Origin: Mesorhizobium sp. PAMC28654
Lineage (GTDB): Bacteria > Pseudomonadota > Alphaproteobacteria > Rhizobiales > Rhizobiaceae
Direction of reading: 5' to 3'
Assembly (NCBI RefSeq): GCF_020616515.1
Contig: NZ_CP085135.1
Span: forward strand, 4,402,001-4,466,000
Length of the DNA stretch: 64,000 nt
Shown: positions 10,046-18,038 of the stretch, piece after piece
How the letters are laid out: every line of letters begins with the position of its first letter
Numbering within the stretch: position 1 is the first letter of the stretch
The notes under the pieces: generated by a model
The model's database searches: none
What the model was told of the DNA's origin: nothing
Seen by the model: only the letters and a program-made list of their open reading frames with translations
Made by a program: the position numbers and the translations under genes

Positions 10046-10741
10046 TCACACGCGTGTGCCAAAAACGGCGCCTACGCCGGCGGTTATGGCCATAGCCAGA
10101 GATCCCCAGAAAAGAACGCGAATAGTCGGTCTGAGAAGACTTGCACCTCCGACCCTCGCGCCGACGGCGCCGAGAAGCCCCAAAAATATCAATGATCCAA
10201 TCGAGACGGACCAGATCAGCCATGACGCTGGGGACACTAGTGTCAAGATAAGGGGAGCAGCCGCGCCGGCTGAGAAGCTCCCGGCCGAAGCTAACGCTGC
10301 CTGGACGGGACGTGCAGCCGAAACGTCCGAAATGCCTAGTTCATCTCGGGCATGTGCTCCAAGCGCATCCTTGGCCATGAGCTGTTCAGCAACCTGACGC
10401 GCGAGATTCTGGTCAAGTCCACGCGCCACGTATATTTGCGCCAGTTCCGTCTTTTCCGAAACGGGATCAGCAGCAAGTTCCAAGCGTTCTCTGCCCAGAT
10501 CAGCCTCTTCGGTGTCCTTCTGGGAACTGACGGAAACATATTCGCCGGCCGCCATCGACATTGCTCCGGCAACTAGTCCCGCAATGCCGGCAAGGACGGC
10601 GCTTCCGGATGAAGTACTGGCTGAAGCCACGCCTAAAATCAGGCTTGCAGTCGAGATAATGCCGTCGTTAGCGCCGAGGACAGCCGCGCGAAGCCAGCCA
10701 ATCCGTCCCAACAGATGATTTTCGGTGTGATCGCGAGGCAT
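10046..10741 (-). CDS. VIT family (VIT1/CCC1) membrane transporter
   Basis: A 231-residue inner-membrane protein of the CCC1/VIT1 family, known for iron and manganese transport in plants, yeast and bacteria. Signature blocks: LRAAVLGANDGIISTASLIL (first span with the conserved N-D-G), GAMSMAAGEYVSVSSQKDTE (second conserved block), a soluble Glu/Lys-rich middle, then three C-terminal hydrophobic stretches. The start is placed at ATG 10741 (MPRDHTENHLLG); the frame extends to 10801 but adds a basic, non-family segment. It lies alone in the island. Substrate metal and direction are inferred from the family. Confidence 0.88.
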   Translation of the reverse strand: MPRDHTENHLLGRIGWLRAAVLGANDGIISTASLILGVASASTSSGSAVLAGIAGLVAGAMSMAAGEYVSVSSQKDTEEADLGRERLELAADPVSEKTELAQIYVARGLDQNLARQVAEQLMAKDALGAHARDELGISDVSAARPVQAALASAGSFSAGAAAPLILTLVSPASWLIWSVSIGSLIFLGLLGAVGARVGGASLLRPTIRVLFWGSLAMAITAGVGAVFGTRV

Positions 10742-11096
10742 CAGAAACCTATCCCGTTCTTTCGCAAAGAAATTGCATTTCACCACGTTGCAACAGGCCA
10801 ACTGCCGCCACAGCCATGACTGCCGCTTGGATCATCATCCGCTGCCCCGGATATGGCGATGGACAAATAAATAGCGTGCCGATAATTAATTTCCAGAATT
10901 ACCCGAATATTGGAAACCCTGAACTGACCAGCGGAATTTTATCGCGCTGTGCTCGCGGCCTATCGTAGTTTTCTCAAGCGGAACAGAGCTCGGCATCGGG
11001 GCTCGCGTCGGTCCCGCGCTGAATCGGCCGAGCCATTAAGCAACGAGGCCCGCCACCGTGAGGCGGCGGGCCGGGTCCGCCATTTGGCGGAGGCTC
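10742..11096. other. gene-free stretch with two hairpins at its right end
   Basis: No gene is seen. Near the right end are two adjacent hairpins: GGCCCGCC (11047-11054) with GGCGGGCC (11065-11072), and TCCGCC (11076-11081) with GGCGGA (11086-11091). They lie just after a small minus-strand ORF and could terminate it. Confidence 0.4.
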
Positions 11097-11290
11097 TCAG
11101 TGTACGGTGACGACGCGCTTGATGGTCGGATTAGCGGAAACGCGCCTATTTCCGCTTTGTCTTCGGCCCCGTCGCCTTCTTCGCGGTGTGGGCTTGGCCT
11201 TCGGGCCGCCCTTCGGCTGATGCGAGTGGGTCAGGACCGTCTTTAGCTGGCCCTTGATCTTGGCGTGCAATTTGGCCTTGTCGATGTTAT
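11097..11290 (-). pseudogene. possible frameshifted Lys/Arg-rich small ORF
   Basis: On the minus strand the segment just downstream of the kinase reads NIDKAKLHAKIKGQLKTVL, then THSHQPKGGPKAKP, which looks like a real basic protein. It has no clear start codon: its left edge merges with the kinase stop. Two overlapping frames carry plausible basic C-termini, one ending ...KKATGPKTKRK at 11145 and one running to 11097. This suggests a frameshift in the proline-lysine stretch. No family is recognised. It may be a decayed gene or a chance basic frame. Confidence 0.3.
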
Positions 11291-12297
11291 TGGGTAAGGC
11301 GTTCCGGGTCGACTTTCAAAGTGACCACAACACCTTCTTGAGCCCAATCATAAGCAATCGAGCCGCGCAGATGTCCCAATGCGCTTCGTTCGACGAGTCT
11401 GCTTCCATAGCCTGGCGCACCAGTCGGTGCTTTTACCGGCGGTCCTCCACTCTCTGTCCAAACGATTGTAACAGCTTCGTCCTGTGCAGAGCACGAGACG
11501 TCGAGCGTACCAGTTGCTAACGATAGGGCCCCGTATTTCAGGGAATTAGTGGCCAGTTCATGCACGATGAGTGCAAGGATCGTCGCACACGATTCGCCGA
11601 CGCTGATGCGGGGCACTGACACCCTAATGCGTCCGCTAAACGCCCCCAAATCATCATAAGGTGCGAGAAGAACGCTGAGTAGGTCGCCAAGGAGTGCCGC
11701 CGCTGCCTCTGTTTGCCCCGGCAGTGGCCGGACGAGATCATGAGCACGCCCCAAGGCGGTCAGCCGCTGTGTTAGTTCGCGGGCCATGTCACTTGTCGTT
11801 GAGGTCGAGCGCGACGAAATAGCGGTGAGGCCGGAGGCGATGGCGAGCAGGTTTTTGACCCGATGGCTCATCTCCCCTGCCAGAAGTTCGCGGCCCTCTT
11901 CCGCCTGCTTTCGCCCTGTTACATCGATAAAGATGCCGAACATATTACGTTGGACTATTCCAGCATCGTCGCCTTGACCGCGAGCGGAAATCCACCTGAG
12001 TTCGTCCCCGACCATTATGCGAAAGTCGATTTCGTAAGCGCCGATCAGAGCACGAGTAGCCGTGAAAGCCGCCCGGACTCTGTCGCGGTCAGCAGGATGA
12101 ATGTGTGCAGACAGGTCTTCAAATTTGACTTCGTCACCGCGCTCAACGCCCCACAGATCATAGGCCCGATCATCCATTGTCAGTGCGTCGGTATCCACAT
12201 TCCAAGACCAAAGGGTGACCCCGGCGGCTTCGATGGCACGAACCAGGTTCTTGGGTTCCCATAGAAGGGGCTTTAGATTTTCCGATGTCGCAGTCAT
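11287..12297 (-). CDS. PAS domain sensor histidine kinase, HWE family
   Basis: A 336-residue soluble sensor kinase. The N-terminal PAS fold is at about residues 20-135 (VTLWSWNVDTDALTMDDRAYDLWGV in two parts, ending IFIDVTGRKQAEE). The phospho-acceptor box is at about 143-155 (EMSHRVKNLLAI), with the conserved His. The ATP-binding part has HELATNSLKYGAL (N-box), then VWTESGGPP and GYGSRLVERS, typical of HWE/HisKA_2 kinases, which lack the usual F-box. These kinases are abundant in rhizobia and often act in light, oxygen or general stress signalling. No response regulator is adjacent, so the partner is unknown. There is no membrane segment. Confidence 0.9.
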   Translation of the reverse strand: MTATSENLKPLLWEPKNLVRAIEAAGVTLWSWNVDTDALTMDDRAYDLWGVERGDEVKFEDLSAHIHPADRDRVRAAFTATRALIGAYEIDFRIMVGDELRWISARGQGDDAGIVQRNMFGIFIDVTGRKQAEEGRELLAGEMSHRVKNLLAIASGLTAISSRSTSTTSDMARELTQRLTALGRAHDLVRPLPGQTEAAAALLGDLLSVLLAPYDDLGAFSGRIRVSVPRISVGESCATILALIVHELATNSLKYGALSLATGTLDVSCSAQDEAVTIVWTESGGPPVKAPTGAPGYGSRLVERSALGHLRGSIAYDWAQEGVVVTLKVDPERLTQ

Positions 12298-12854
12298 TGA
12301 ACCTCCGAAATAACCGTCTCCTGACCCTATACCGCGCCGGCCAACGTCTTATCGAGAATATTCTGCGCCATGAAACTCATCCGCTCAGCCGATTAAATTA
12401 TGCGACGGGCGCCATTCTTGCGCTTCGTAGCGCATCTTTACAAGGACGCCGCTATGGGCAAGCGGCGGCGAATGGAGGCGTCCAAAAGTCGGGCGCCATG
12501 GCGGATGAATGGCTCCATGCATGTGCCAACGGCAGGCTGGAGAGAGTACAGGAGATATCGTATTCTCCGATATAGCGAAGTTTCAGTCAGTCTCGGACGA
12601 AACGCAGGGTACAGCTATAGTTTATTTCAACTCGCCAGGCGGCGACCTTGAGGCTGGCATCAAGATCGGCAGACTAATCCACAAGCGAGGATGGAACACC
12701 GCCGTTGATGACACTTGCGCCTCAGCCTGCGCTTTGGCGTGGCTTGCGGGGCGCGTCAAACTAGAGCAAAATCCGAGCGGATAGAATCGATAGGGGTTCG
12801 TTGGGATTGGAAATCTGATTCAGCATATCTGCTGGATTCGGAGGCCGGCATGGC

Positions 12855-13283
12855 ATGGCGAAATCCTTATCGGAAGATTTGCGGGCTCGGGTGGTCGCAG
12901 CGGTTGATGGCGGCCTGTCGCGACGGGCGGCAGCGGCGCGATTTGGCGTGGCGGCGGCAAGCTCGGTGCGTTGGGTCCGGGAATGGCGCGAGACCGGAGC
13001 CACCTGCGCAAAGCCGCAGGGCGGCGACAGGCGGTCCCACCGCGTTGAAGCGTATCGCGACATCATCCTGGCGGCGATCGAGAGGCGGGTGGACATCACG
13101 CTGGTCGAACTCGCCGAGTTGCTGCGACAGGAGCATGGCGCGTCGTTTGCGACGAGCACGATCTGGCGGTTTCTCGATCGTCACTCCATGACCTTCAAAA
13201 AAAACGGCGCACGCCAGCGAGCAGGAGCGGCCAGACGTGGCGGCGCGACGAAACGCCTGGTTCGACGCCCAGCCCGATCTTGA
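12855..13283 (+). CDS. IS630 transposase, N-terminal frame
   Basis: This 142-residue frame encodes the DNA-binding part of the transposase: a helix-turn-helix at about residues 10-45 (AVDGGLSRRAAAARFGVA) and a second winged-helix region ending TIWRFLDRHSMTFKK. After MTFKK the frame departs from the family at a run of eight A residues (13197-13204). In the +1 frame the sequence continues TAHASEQERPDVAARRNAW, the normal family continuation. The full enzyme is therefore probably made by slippage or frameshifting on the A-run. A fixed single-base error is the alternative. Confidence 0.85.
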   Translation: MAKSLSEDLRARVVAAVDGGLSRRAAAARFGVAAASSVRWVREWRETGATCAKPQGGDRRSHRVEAYRDIILAAIERRVDITLVELAELLRQEHGASFATSTIWRFLDRHSMTFKKNGARQRAGAARRGGATKRLVRRPARS

Positions 13284-13803
13284 TCCCGAGCATCTGGTCT
13301 TCATCGACGAGACCGGAGCCTCGACAAAGATGGCTCGACTGCGGGGGCGCACGAAGCGCGGGATGCGGTGCCGATCGCCAATCCCGCATGGCCATTGGAA
13401 GACGACGACGTTCACCGGCGCCCTGCGCCTCACTGGCATGACCGCGCCAATGGTCCTGGACGGCCCGATGACTGGCGAATGGTTTGTCGCCTATGTCGAG
13501 CAGGTTCTCGTGCCGACGCTGCGGCCCGACGATGTCGTGATCCTCGACAACCTGCCGGCGCACAAAAGCGCAGCCGCCCGTGTGGCGATCGAAGCAACCG
13601 GCGCAAGGATGATGTTCCTCCCGCCCTATTCCCCCGACTTCAACCCGATCGAGAACGCCTTTTCCAAGCTGAAATCGATTCTACGCAAAGCCGCCGCACG
13701 AACCGTCGCGGAATTGTGGGATACCATCAGCGCCGCACTGCCTTGCTTCACACCAACCGAGTGCGCCAACTACTTCGCCGCAACAGGATATGAGCCGGAA
13801 TGA
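13237..13803 (+). CDS. IS630 transposase, catalytic DDE frame
   Basis: A 188-residue frame with the DDE_3 catalytic core. Motifs: LVFIDETGASTKMARLRGR (first Asp), VVILDNLPAHKSAAAR (second Asp, D-N-x-x-x-H) and PPYSPDFNPIENAFSKLKS (third acidic residue, Glu). It lies in the +1 frame relative to the N-terminal ORF and the two overlap. The natural junction is earlier, at the A-run near 13200, so the GCG-ATG region around 13237 is unlikely to be a true start. All catalytic residues are present, so the element could be active if the frames are joined. Confidence 0.87.
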   Translation: MAARRNAWFDAQPDLDPEHLVFIDETGASTKMARLRGRTKRGMRCRSPIPHGHWKTTTFTGALRLTGMTAPMVLDGPMTGEWFVAYVEQVLVPTLRPDDVVILDNLPAHKSAAARVAIEATGARMMFLPPYSPDFNPIENAFSKLKSILRKAAARTVAELWDTISAALPCFTPTECANYFAATGYEPE

Positions 13804-14621
13804 TCAGATTCTGCTCTAGCCAGTGAAAGAGCCAGGATCGGCTTTCATGTCGCCTACGTGGGTACCGACCTGAAAACAGAATCCGGGCTCGGCAACGCTC
13901 TTGTTGGGCTCTATCTCGGTGAGTTGGGAATGGGGGAAAACGTCGTTCGTTATGTTGCTTCAGCCCCTCCGGAGAATATGCAATGGCTTTCATTTCGTGA
14001 CGCGTCCCTACTTGGCATCGATGTTGTCCCAATCACACAACAGGATTCAGCGAAGGCCAGAACCGAGACGCCAACCCAGTCGTCTGCTCCGACTTCCGGA
14101 GGCGTTGGGGTCGATGTCGAAAATGTCGATCGAGCCATCAAGAATGTTTTGTCCCGGTACCGCGATGCTGGCATGCAGGGCCTTCAGGAAAGTTCGGCAG
14201 CGTGTTGGCAGGTCGTTCAGGCAAAGCGAACTTTGGATAAGGTTCAGTACTGCCGTGTCTTGGATCTCATCGGAATAAATCTCAACGACGCCGGGATGCG
14301 TCGGTTTGGCTTGAACGCGGGTACGAGCCATTTTTCAAACGAAAGAAGAACCTCTGATTTGGCAGGTGGATTGCTGTACTCAGGTATCTCCGACGTGGAG
14401 TTAGCCAAAAAGATCACGGCCTGGTGGCAATACCAGTTTGACCAAGAATTTCCAAAATTCGCAGCACAATAAACTCAAGCGCGGCTCGGCAGCATGCTTA
14501 TTCCCTCAGCTTAGCTGCATGCGGTTCAGCGCGGCGCCTGTCGTCGACAGGCTCATTCCCGATCCCGAGAGCCTTATGGAACCAAGGCTGACCTCCTGAG
14601 TTTGGAGGCCAGGAGGATGAG

Positions 14622-14741
14622 ATGCCGCGATATCAGATCGATGAAATGGATGGCGAAATGCTGGCTGCATCGCATGTCGCCAGCGGCGCCACAGCGTCTC
14701 GCGCGCTGTGGCGCCGGAACGTATCTCTCCATGCCGGATAA
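14622..14741 (+). CDS. short hypothetical ORF with strong ribosome site, possibly truncated
   Basis: A 39-residue ORF starting MPRYQIDEMDGEMLAASHVA, preceded by AGGAGG at 14611-14616, a near-ideal ribosome site 5 bases upstream. The start resembles a family of small rhizobial proteins (YRIDEMD...ASHVA...SP..AA) that I know only from memory, and those are usually longer. The region SGATASRALWRRNVSLHAG then stops early, so this may be a shortened or frameshifted member. It overlaps the next ORF by 11 bases, so reading it could deliver ribosomes to the second start. A perfect hairpin lies inside it. Confidence 0.45.
   Translation: MPRYQIDEMDGEMLAASHVASGATASRALWRRNVSLHAG
14684..14716 (+). promoter_or_regulatory. 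perfect hairpin just upstream of the 14731 start
   Basis: CGGCGCCACAGCG (14684-14696) pairs perfectly with 14704-14716 around a 7-base loop, ending 14 bases before the next start codon. It lies inside the short upstream ORF and would cover the next ORF's ribosome-binding area, so translation of the short ORF could open it. That regulatory reading is inference. Confidence 0.4.
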
Positions 14742-15048
14742 AATCAAAATAGGCGACGTGGCGAGGCTCACAGTCACAGTCTTGAGTCTGCTTCCGAGCG
14801 GCCGTGCCCGCGTCAGCGTGCCCTCCTACGCATTCCCGTTTGTCATCACGCTGACGCGCAAGGTGAAGCCTGGGGACGAAGTATTCATAGTGGCACCTGT
14901 CACGCATGTGGATTATGAGGCGGGCAATATCACCGTAAAGGCTGGCTGCTTGGTCACGGTTGACATTCGATCGATTAGAGCTTGGGCCGCAAGACGCGTG
15001 CGGGAAGAAGACGCAACGGATCGACCCACGACTGGTAGAGCAACCTGA
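14731..15048 (+). CDS. hypothetical beta-rich small protein
   Basis: A 105-residue protein of unknown function. The sequence alternates hydrophobic and polar residues in a beta-sheet pattern (DVARLTVTVLSLLPSGRAR, then VKPGDEVFIVAPVTHVDY and NITVKAGCLVTVDI) and ends in a basic, charged tail. This patterned composition makes a real protein likely. Its ATG lies inside the stop region of the short ORF at 14622-14741 in another frame, so the two may be coupled. Its own ribosome site is weak. No signal peptide or recognised domain. It lies between the IS-split gene and phage remnants. Confidence 0.5.
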   Translation: MPDKIKIGDVARLTVTVLSLLPSGRARVSVPSYAFPFVITLTRKVKPGDEVFIVAPVTHVDYEAGNITVKAGCLVTVDIRSIRAWAARRVREEDATDRPTTGRAT

Positions 15049-15134
15049 TATCCGGCTGCGTGGCGGGCAACATGGGTTTTGTCCTCTTTGAGGAGTGCCA
15101 GGGCTGTCAGGCCGCCGCTCCATCAATTCCCAAA

Positions 15135-15794
15135 TCAGGTATCTTCCACTTTATTCGCCGCACTACTGCGCCTTTCCACCATCTGGCGGATCACCGCGCG
15201 CTCCTCGGGTGAAAGCTTGGAGAGTTCACCTGCGTGCTCGATTTGGAGCGGAGATCCATTCGGACCGGAATGTTCGACGCGCTTGAACATGCCAAGATGC
15301 TTGCCGAGGTCGACCAGCGCCGATTTCTTGTCGTGCATCTTGACCTTGATGCCGGTCTGGGTCAGCGAGACTTCAGACACAGCGGCCGCCGTGTCGTCGT
15401 CGATCTTGTCACTGGGCACCAACTCGACCGGATAGATGCCAAGGCCGTTTGATCTGGCATTTTCTGAAGTGGCATCAATCGGGCTTCGACCCCAGCTCAC
15501 AGCCTTGCGAATGTCGGCAAAGGCTATCTTGGCCAGCTCAGCGACGATGCGCTCTTGCGTGACGCCAAGTGTCCCGGCAATGGCCGCCTGCCTCGCTGCG
15601 ACTGCTTTCGCGATCCTAACATTGGCTAACAGACGAGATGCCTGCTCAGCGGCCGTCTTTGCGCTATACCCTGTACGAATTGCAGCTTGTGTACCATTGA
15701 GGTCGATCAGGTACTCGTCAACAAATCGCTGCTGCTTCGCGGTTAGGCCAAAGGGATGCATCATTTCGCTGGCTTCGTCATTTTGATATGTCAT
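15135..15794 (-). CDS. phage terminase small subunit
   Basis: A 219-residue protein of the terminase small-subunit class, which recognises viral DNA ends for packaging. The helix-turn-helix region is clear at about residues 14-60: GLTAKQQRFVDEYLIDLNGT, then QAAIRTGYSAKTAAEQAS, then LLANVRIAKAVAAR. Further on, GVTQERIVAELAKIAFADIR is typical of the family. The start at 15794 (MTYQNDEASEMM) is preceded by AAGGAA at about 10 bases; the frame is open further to 15905 but overlaps the divergent lipoprotein gene. No large terminase, portal or capsid gene follows, so it is an isolated prophage relic. Confidence 0.85.
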   Translation of the reverse strand: MTYQNDEASEMMHPFGLTAKQQRFVDEYLIDLNGTQAAIRTGYSAKTAAEQASRLLANVRIAKAVAARQAAIAGTLGVTQERIVAELAKIAFADIRKAVSWGRSPIDATSENARSNGLGIYPVELVPSDKIDDDTAAAVSEVSLTQTGIKVKMHDKKSALVDLGKHLGMFKRVEHSGPNGSPLQIEHAGELSKLSPEERAVIRQMVERRSSAANKVEDT

Positions 15795-15822
15795 CGCTTG
15801 GAGTTCCTTGGGAGGGGATGAG

Positions 15823-16290
15823 ATGAGATACTTTGTGTTGGCCGCATTGGCGGTCATTTTGTCCGGCTGCGCGTCCGCCAGCACGGTGCAAACTTCAAAA
15901 GACACGGCGATCGTTCAATCCAGGGCCGCACCAGTGTGCGGAGGCATAGGAGCCTCGAAGGTTGCCGAGAAAGAAGCGGCGATCGCTACCCTCAAAGCGG
16001 GGTTCGACAGCTACATCATTTTCAATGGAGCGGCCGAAAGCAGCATCGCCGTCCTGCAAGGGCCTGGAACCTATGATACGACAGCCATCGCAAGCGGCTC
16101 GGTTATCAATGCGACGACTACCTATCAGCCGGGGCTGCCGATAGTTGTCGGTCATCACGGCCAGTCGTTCGCGATCAAGATGTTTCATCAGGGCGATCCA
16201 GGCTTCGAAAGTGCCCTTTCCGCGAGAACTGCATTGGGTCCGGATTGGGAACAACAGGTGAAAAATCCCGTTCTCACTTGTGTTGGTTAG
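15823..16290 (+). CDS. hypothetical lipoprotein
   Basis: A 155-residue predicted lipoprotein: MRYFVLAALAVILSGCASAS has a short basic start, a hydrophobic core and a lipobox LSGC with Cys at residue 16. A strong GGAGGGG lies at 15811-15817, 5 bases before ATG 15823. After the signal come EKEAAIATLKAGFDSYII and a stretch rich in small residues; Cys 39 and Cys 153 might pair. No domain is recognised. It is divergent from the terminase gene and its 3' end overlaps the end of the converging phage-type ORF by 17 bases. Its role is unknown. Confidence 0.65.
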   Translation: MRYFVLAALAVILSGCASASTVQTSKDTAIVQSRAAPVCGGIGASKVAEKEAAIATLKAGFDSYIIFNGAAESSIAVLQGPGTYDTTAIASGSVINATTTYQPGLPIVVGHHGQSFAIKMFHQGDPGFESALSARTALGPDWEQQVKNPVLTCVG

Positions 16291-16744
16291 GCGCCGAAAT
16301 AACCGGCGCCATAATGCTCATCCGCCTGAATTTGTTCGCCAGTGTCAGCGCGGAACCCGTCCCAGCTTTTATAGGCGCCTTCATCAGCAGCGTGCGAGCC
16401 AGATCAGGATCGAGCATCGCTCGCGTGATCAGATCTTCAACGCTCTTAATGCCAGCTTCTCGCGCCCCGAGCAGAAGGTGAGAGCCGACAGCGCCCAATG
16501 CGATACCCCACGGACCGCCGCTGCCGAGAAAGCCCGCCGCACCGCCCGCCGCATGGGTAACTATCTTGCTCATGAGCGATTGATGGAGGTTGTTTTCTCC
16601 CACCGCAGTGAGGTCTTGAGCAGTATTTGAGCCGCCCGGAAGCTTCGCCGCCGTGATCGATCGGTTGGCGCGCTTTAAATCCTGAGCGATTGCTCGCATT
16701 GATCCGAGTTCATCGTCCGTAAATGCCTGGCTGCGCGGCGACAA
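16274..16744 (-). pseudogene. C-terminal fragment of a phage-like structural protein
   Basis: The frame encodes about 156 residues, QAFTDDELGSMRAIAQDLKR, then a Gly/Ala-rich hydrophobic stretch (GGAAGFLGSGGPWGIALGAV) and ALTLANKFRRMSIMAP. It begins immediately inside a TGA that lies in the IS21-like end at 16751, with only TTG as a start, so the original N-terminus was probably cut off by that insertion. The style resembles C-termini of large phage virion proteins in rhizobial prophages, but I cannot assign it. It lies beside the terminase relic, which supports prophage origin. Confidence 0.5.
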
Positions 16745-17032
16745 ACAAGGTGAGACTCAGCGTCAATCAGGATGAGACTCGGCGGCGGGGGTGTGACGAA
16801 GGGAGGGCGTAGCCCGACCGGAGTTACACCCCCGCCGCCGCGCAATTTTTCAGCGTCTTATGATCGCGGTCGGCCCGGTAGCTTGGTGGTTTTCTGGAAT
16901 GGAGAACCATCTTTGTGCCGGGTCGCCATGTAACCGATCATCAGACGAGGCTTTTTATGAAGTACCGACAAAACAATTCTATCTGTCCGTCGTCAGATCA
17001 TTTGGCTCAGATTGGATCGCAGATTAGCGGAG
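16745..17032. mobile_element. IS21-like terminal remnant
   Basis: Holds TGAGACTC twice (16751-16758 and 16773-16780), the repeated terminal motif style of IS21 elements. A perfect 15-bp inverted repeat follows: CGGCGGCGGGGGTGT at 16780-16794 with 16826-16840. No transposase is present. The rest up to the IS3 end at 17033 shows no gene. Confidence 0.4.
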
Positions 17033-17057
17033 TGTCGGCCTCATCTTGGGGTTGATG

Positions 17058-18038
17058 TTAAGCGGCGATCTTGCGGTGCTGCAAGCGCCGATGTTGGATG
17101 GTTTGGCGTTTGATCCTTTCTCGCTGTTTGATAATGGCTGCGGCCCTGCCGAAGTAGGCGTCGGCTGGCGTTACGTTGGCCAGGCTCTCGTGGTAGCGTC
17201 GATGGTTGTAATGTTCGACGAAGGCTGCGATCTGGGCCTCAAGGTCGCCGGGCAGAAAGTAGTTCTCCAAGAGGATTCGGTTTTTGAGGGTCTGGTGCCA
17301 GCGCTCGATCTTGCCTTGGGTCTGGGGATGCATTGGAGCGCCCCGGACATGGCTCATGCGTTGGTCCTGGATATAGTCCGCCAGTTCGCCGGCGATGTAG
17401 CTGGGGCCATTATCGCTGAGCAGCCGAGGCTTGTGGTGCACATGGGCCTGGTCGCACCCTGAGGCAGTAAGTGCCATGTCCAGCGTGTCGGTGACGTCCT
17501 CGGCCCGCATGGTGCTGCACAGTTTCCAGGCGATGATGTAGCGGGAGTAATCGTCGAGCACGGTCGACAGGTACATCCAGCCCCAGCCGATGATCTTGAA
17601 GTAGGTGAAGTCCGTCTGCCACATCTCGTTGGGTCGCGTCGTCTTGGTGTGGAACTCGTTCGCCGCCTTGATCACCACATAGGCCGGGCTGGTGATCAGA
17701 TCGTAGGCCTTGAGGAGCCGGTAAACGCTGGCTTCTGACACGAAGTAGCGCGTCTCGTCGGTGAACCGTACTGCCAGTTCGCGCGGGGAGAGCTCGGACT
17801 GCTCCAGCGCCAGTTCGATGATCTGGTCATGGATGGCAGGCGGGATGCGGTTCCACACCCGGCTCGGCGCCGAGGGCCGATCCTGCAGCGCCTCAGGCCC
17901 GCCCTCGACATAACGGTCATACCAGCGATAGAAGGTCCGGCGCGGGATGCCCAGTCGGTCCAGCGTTTTGCGGGTTGGCAGGTGTGACTGCTCGACGATC
18001 CTGATGATCTCGAGCTTTTCGGATGCGGGATATCTCAT
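17058..18038 (-). CDS. IS3-family transposase OrfB (rve integrase core)
   Basis: A 326-residue transposase. An N-terminal helix-turn-helix (KLEIIRIVEQSHLPTRKTLD, then RTFYRWYDRY) is followed by an rve catalytic core: EMWQTDFTYFKIIGWGW (first Asp), LLSDNGPSYIAGELADY (second Asp) and TQGKIERWHQTLKNRI (Glu). It ends with HYNHRRYHESL, typical of IS3 elements. Its ATG overlaps the OrfA stop (ATGA), so it may be made alone or as an OrfAB fusion by frameshifting. All DDE residues are present. Confidence 0.9.
   Translation of the reverse strand: MRYPASEKLEIIRIVEQSHLPTRKTLDRLGIPRRTFYRWYDRYVEGGPEALQDRPSAPSRVWNRIPPAIHDQIIELALEQSELSPRELAVRFTDETRYFVSEASVYRLLKAYDLITSPAYVVIKAANEFHTKTTRPNEMWQTDFTYFKIIGWGWMYLSTVLDDYSRYIIAWKLCSTMRAEDVTDTLDMALTASGCDQAHVHHKPRLLSDNGPSYIAGELADYIQDQRMSHVRGAPMHPQTQGKIERWHQTLKNRILLENYFLPGDLEAQIAAFVEHYNHRRYHESLANVTPADAYFGRAAAIIKQRERIKRQTIQHRRLQHRKIAA

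Larger units (their letters stand above)
12762..13818 (+). mobile_element. IS630-family insertion sequence
   Basis: The ends are imperfect inverted repeats: TAGAGCAAAATCCGA at the left (from 12762) and, on the opposite strand, TAGAGCAGAATCTGA at the right (ending 13818). Both termini are flanked by TA (12762-12763 and 13817-13818), the target duplicated by IS630/Tc1-mariner elements. It carries a two-frame transposase and splits a ClpP-like gene. Confidence 0.9.
12509..14472 (+). pseudogene. ClpP-like/COG3904-type protein gene split by IS630
   Basis: The left part (to 12763) encodes GTAIVYFNSPGGDLEAGIKI and DDTCASACALAWLAGRVKL. The right part (from 13819) encodes ASERARIGFHVAYVG, then about 200 more residues to the stop at 14472. 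Removing the IS630 with one TA copy rejoins the frame exactly: codons CGC GTC AAA CTA GCC AGT GAA AGA give RVKLASER. SPGG and CASAC resemble Clp/crotonase-like serine hydrolases predicted to be exported. The 5' end is uncertain: the frame has no signal peptide, and a neighbouring frame upstream (ADEWLHACANGRLE) suggests a second, older frameshift near 12540. It is disrupted as it stands. Confidence 0.8.

Noticed and set aside
14506..15126. Minus-strand ORF of 206 residues opposite the small ORFs
   Set aside because: The translation is Arg/Pro/Ser-rich with no domain; the plus-strand ORFs there have better ribosome sites and patterned sequence.
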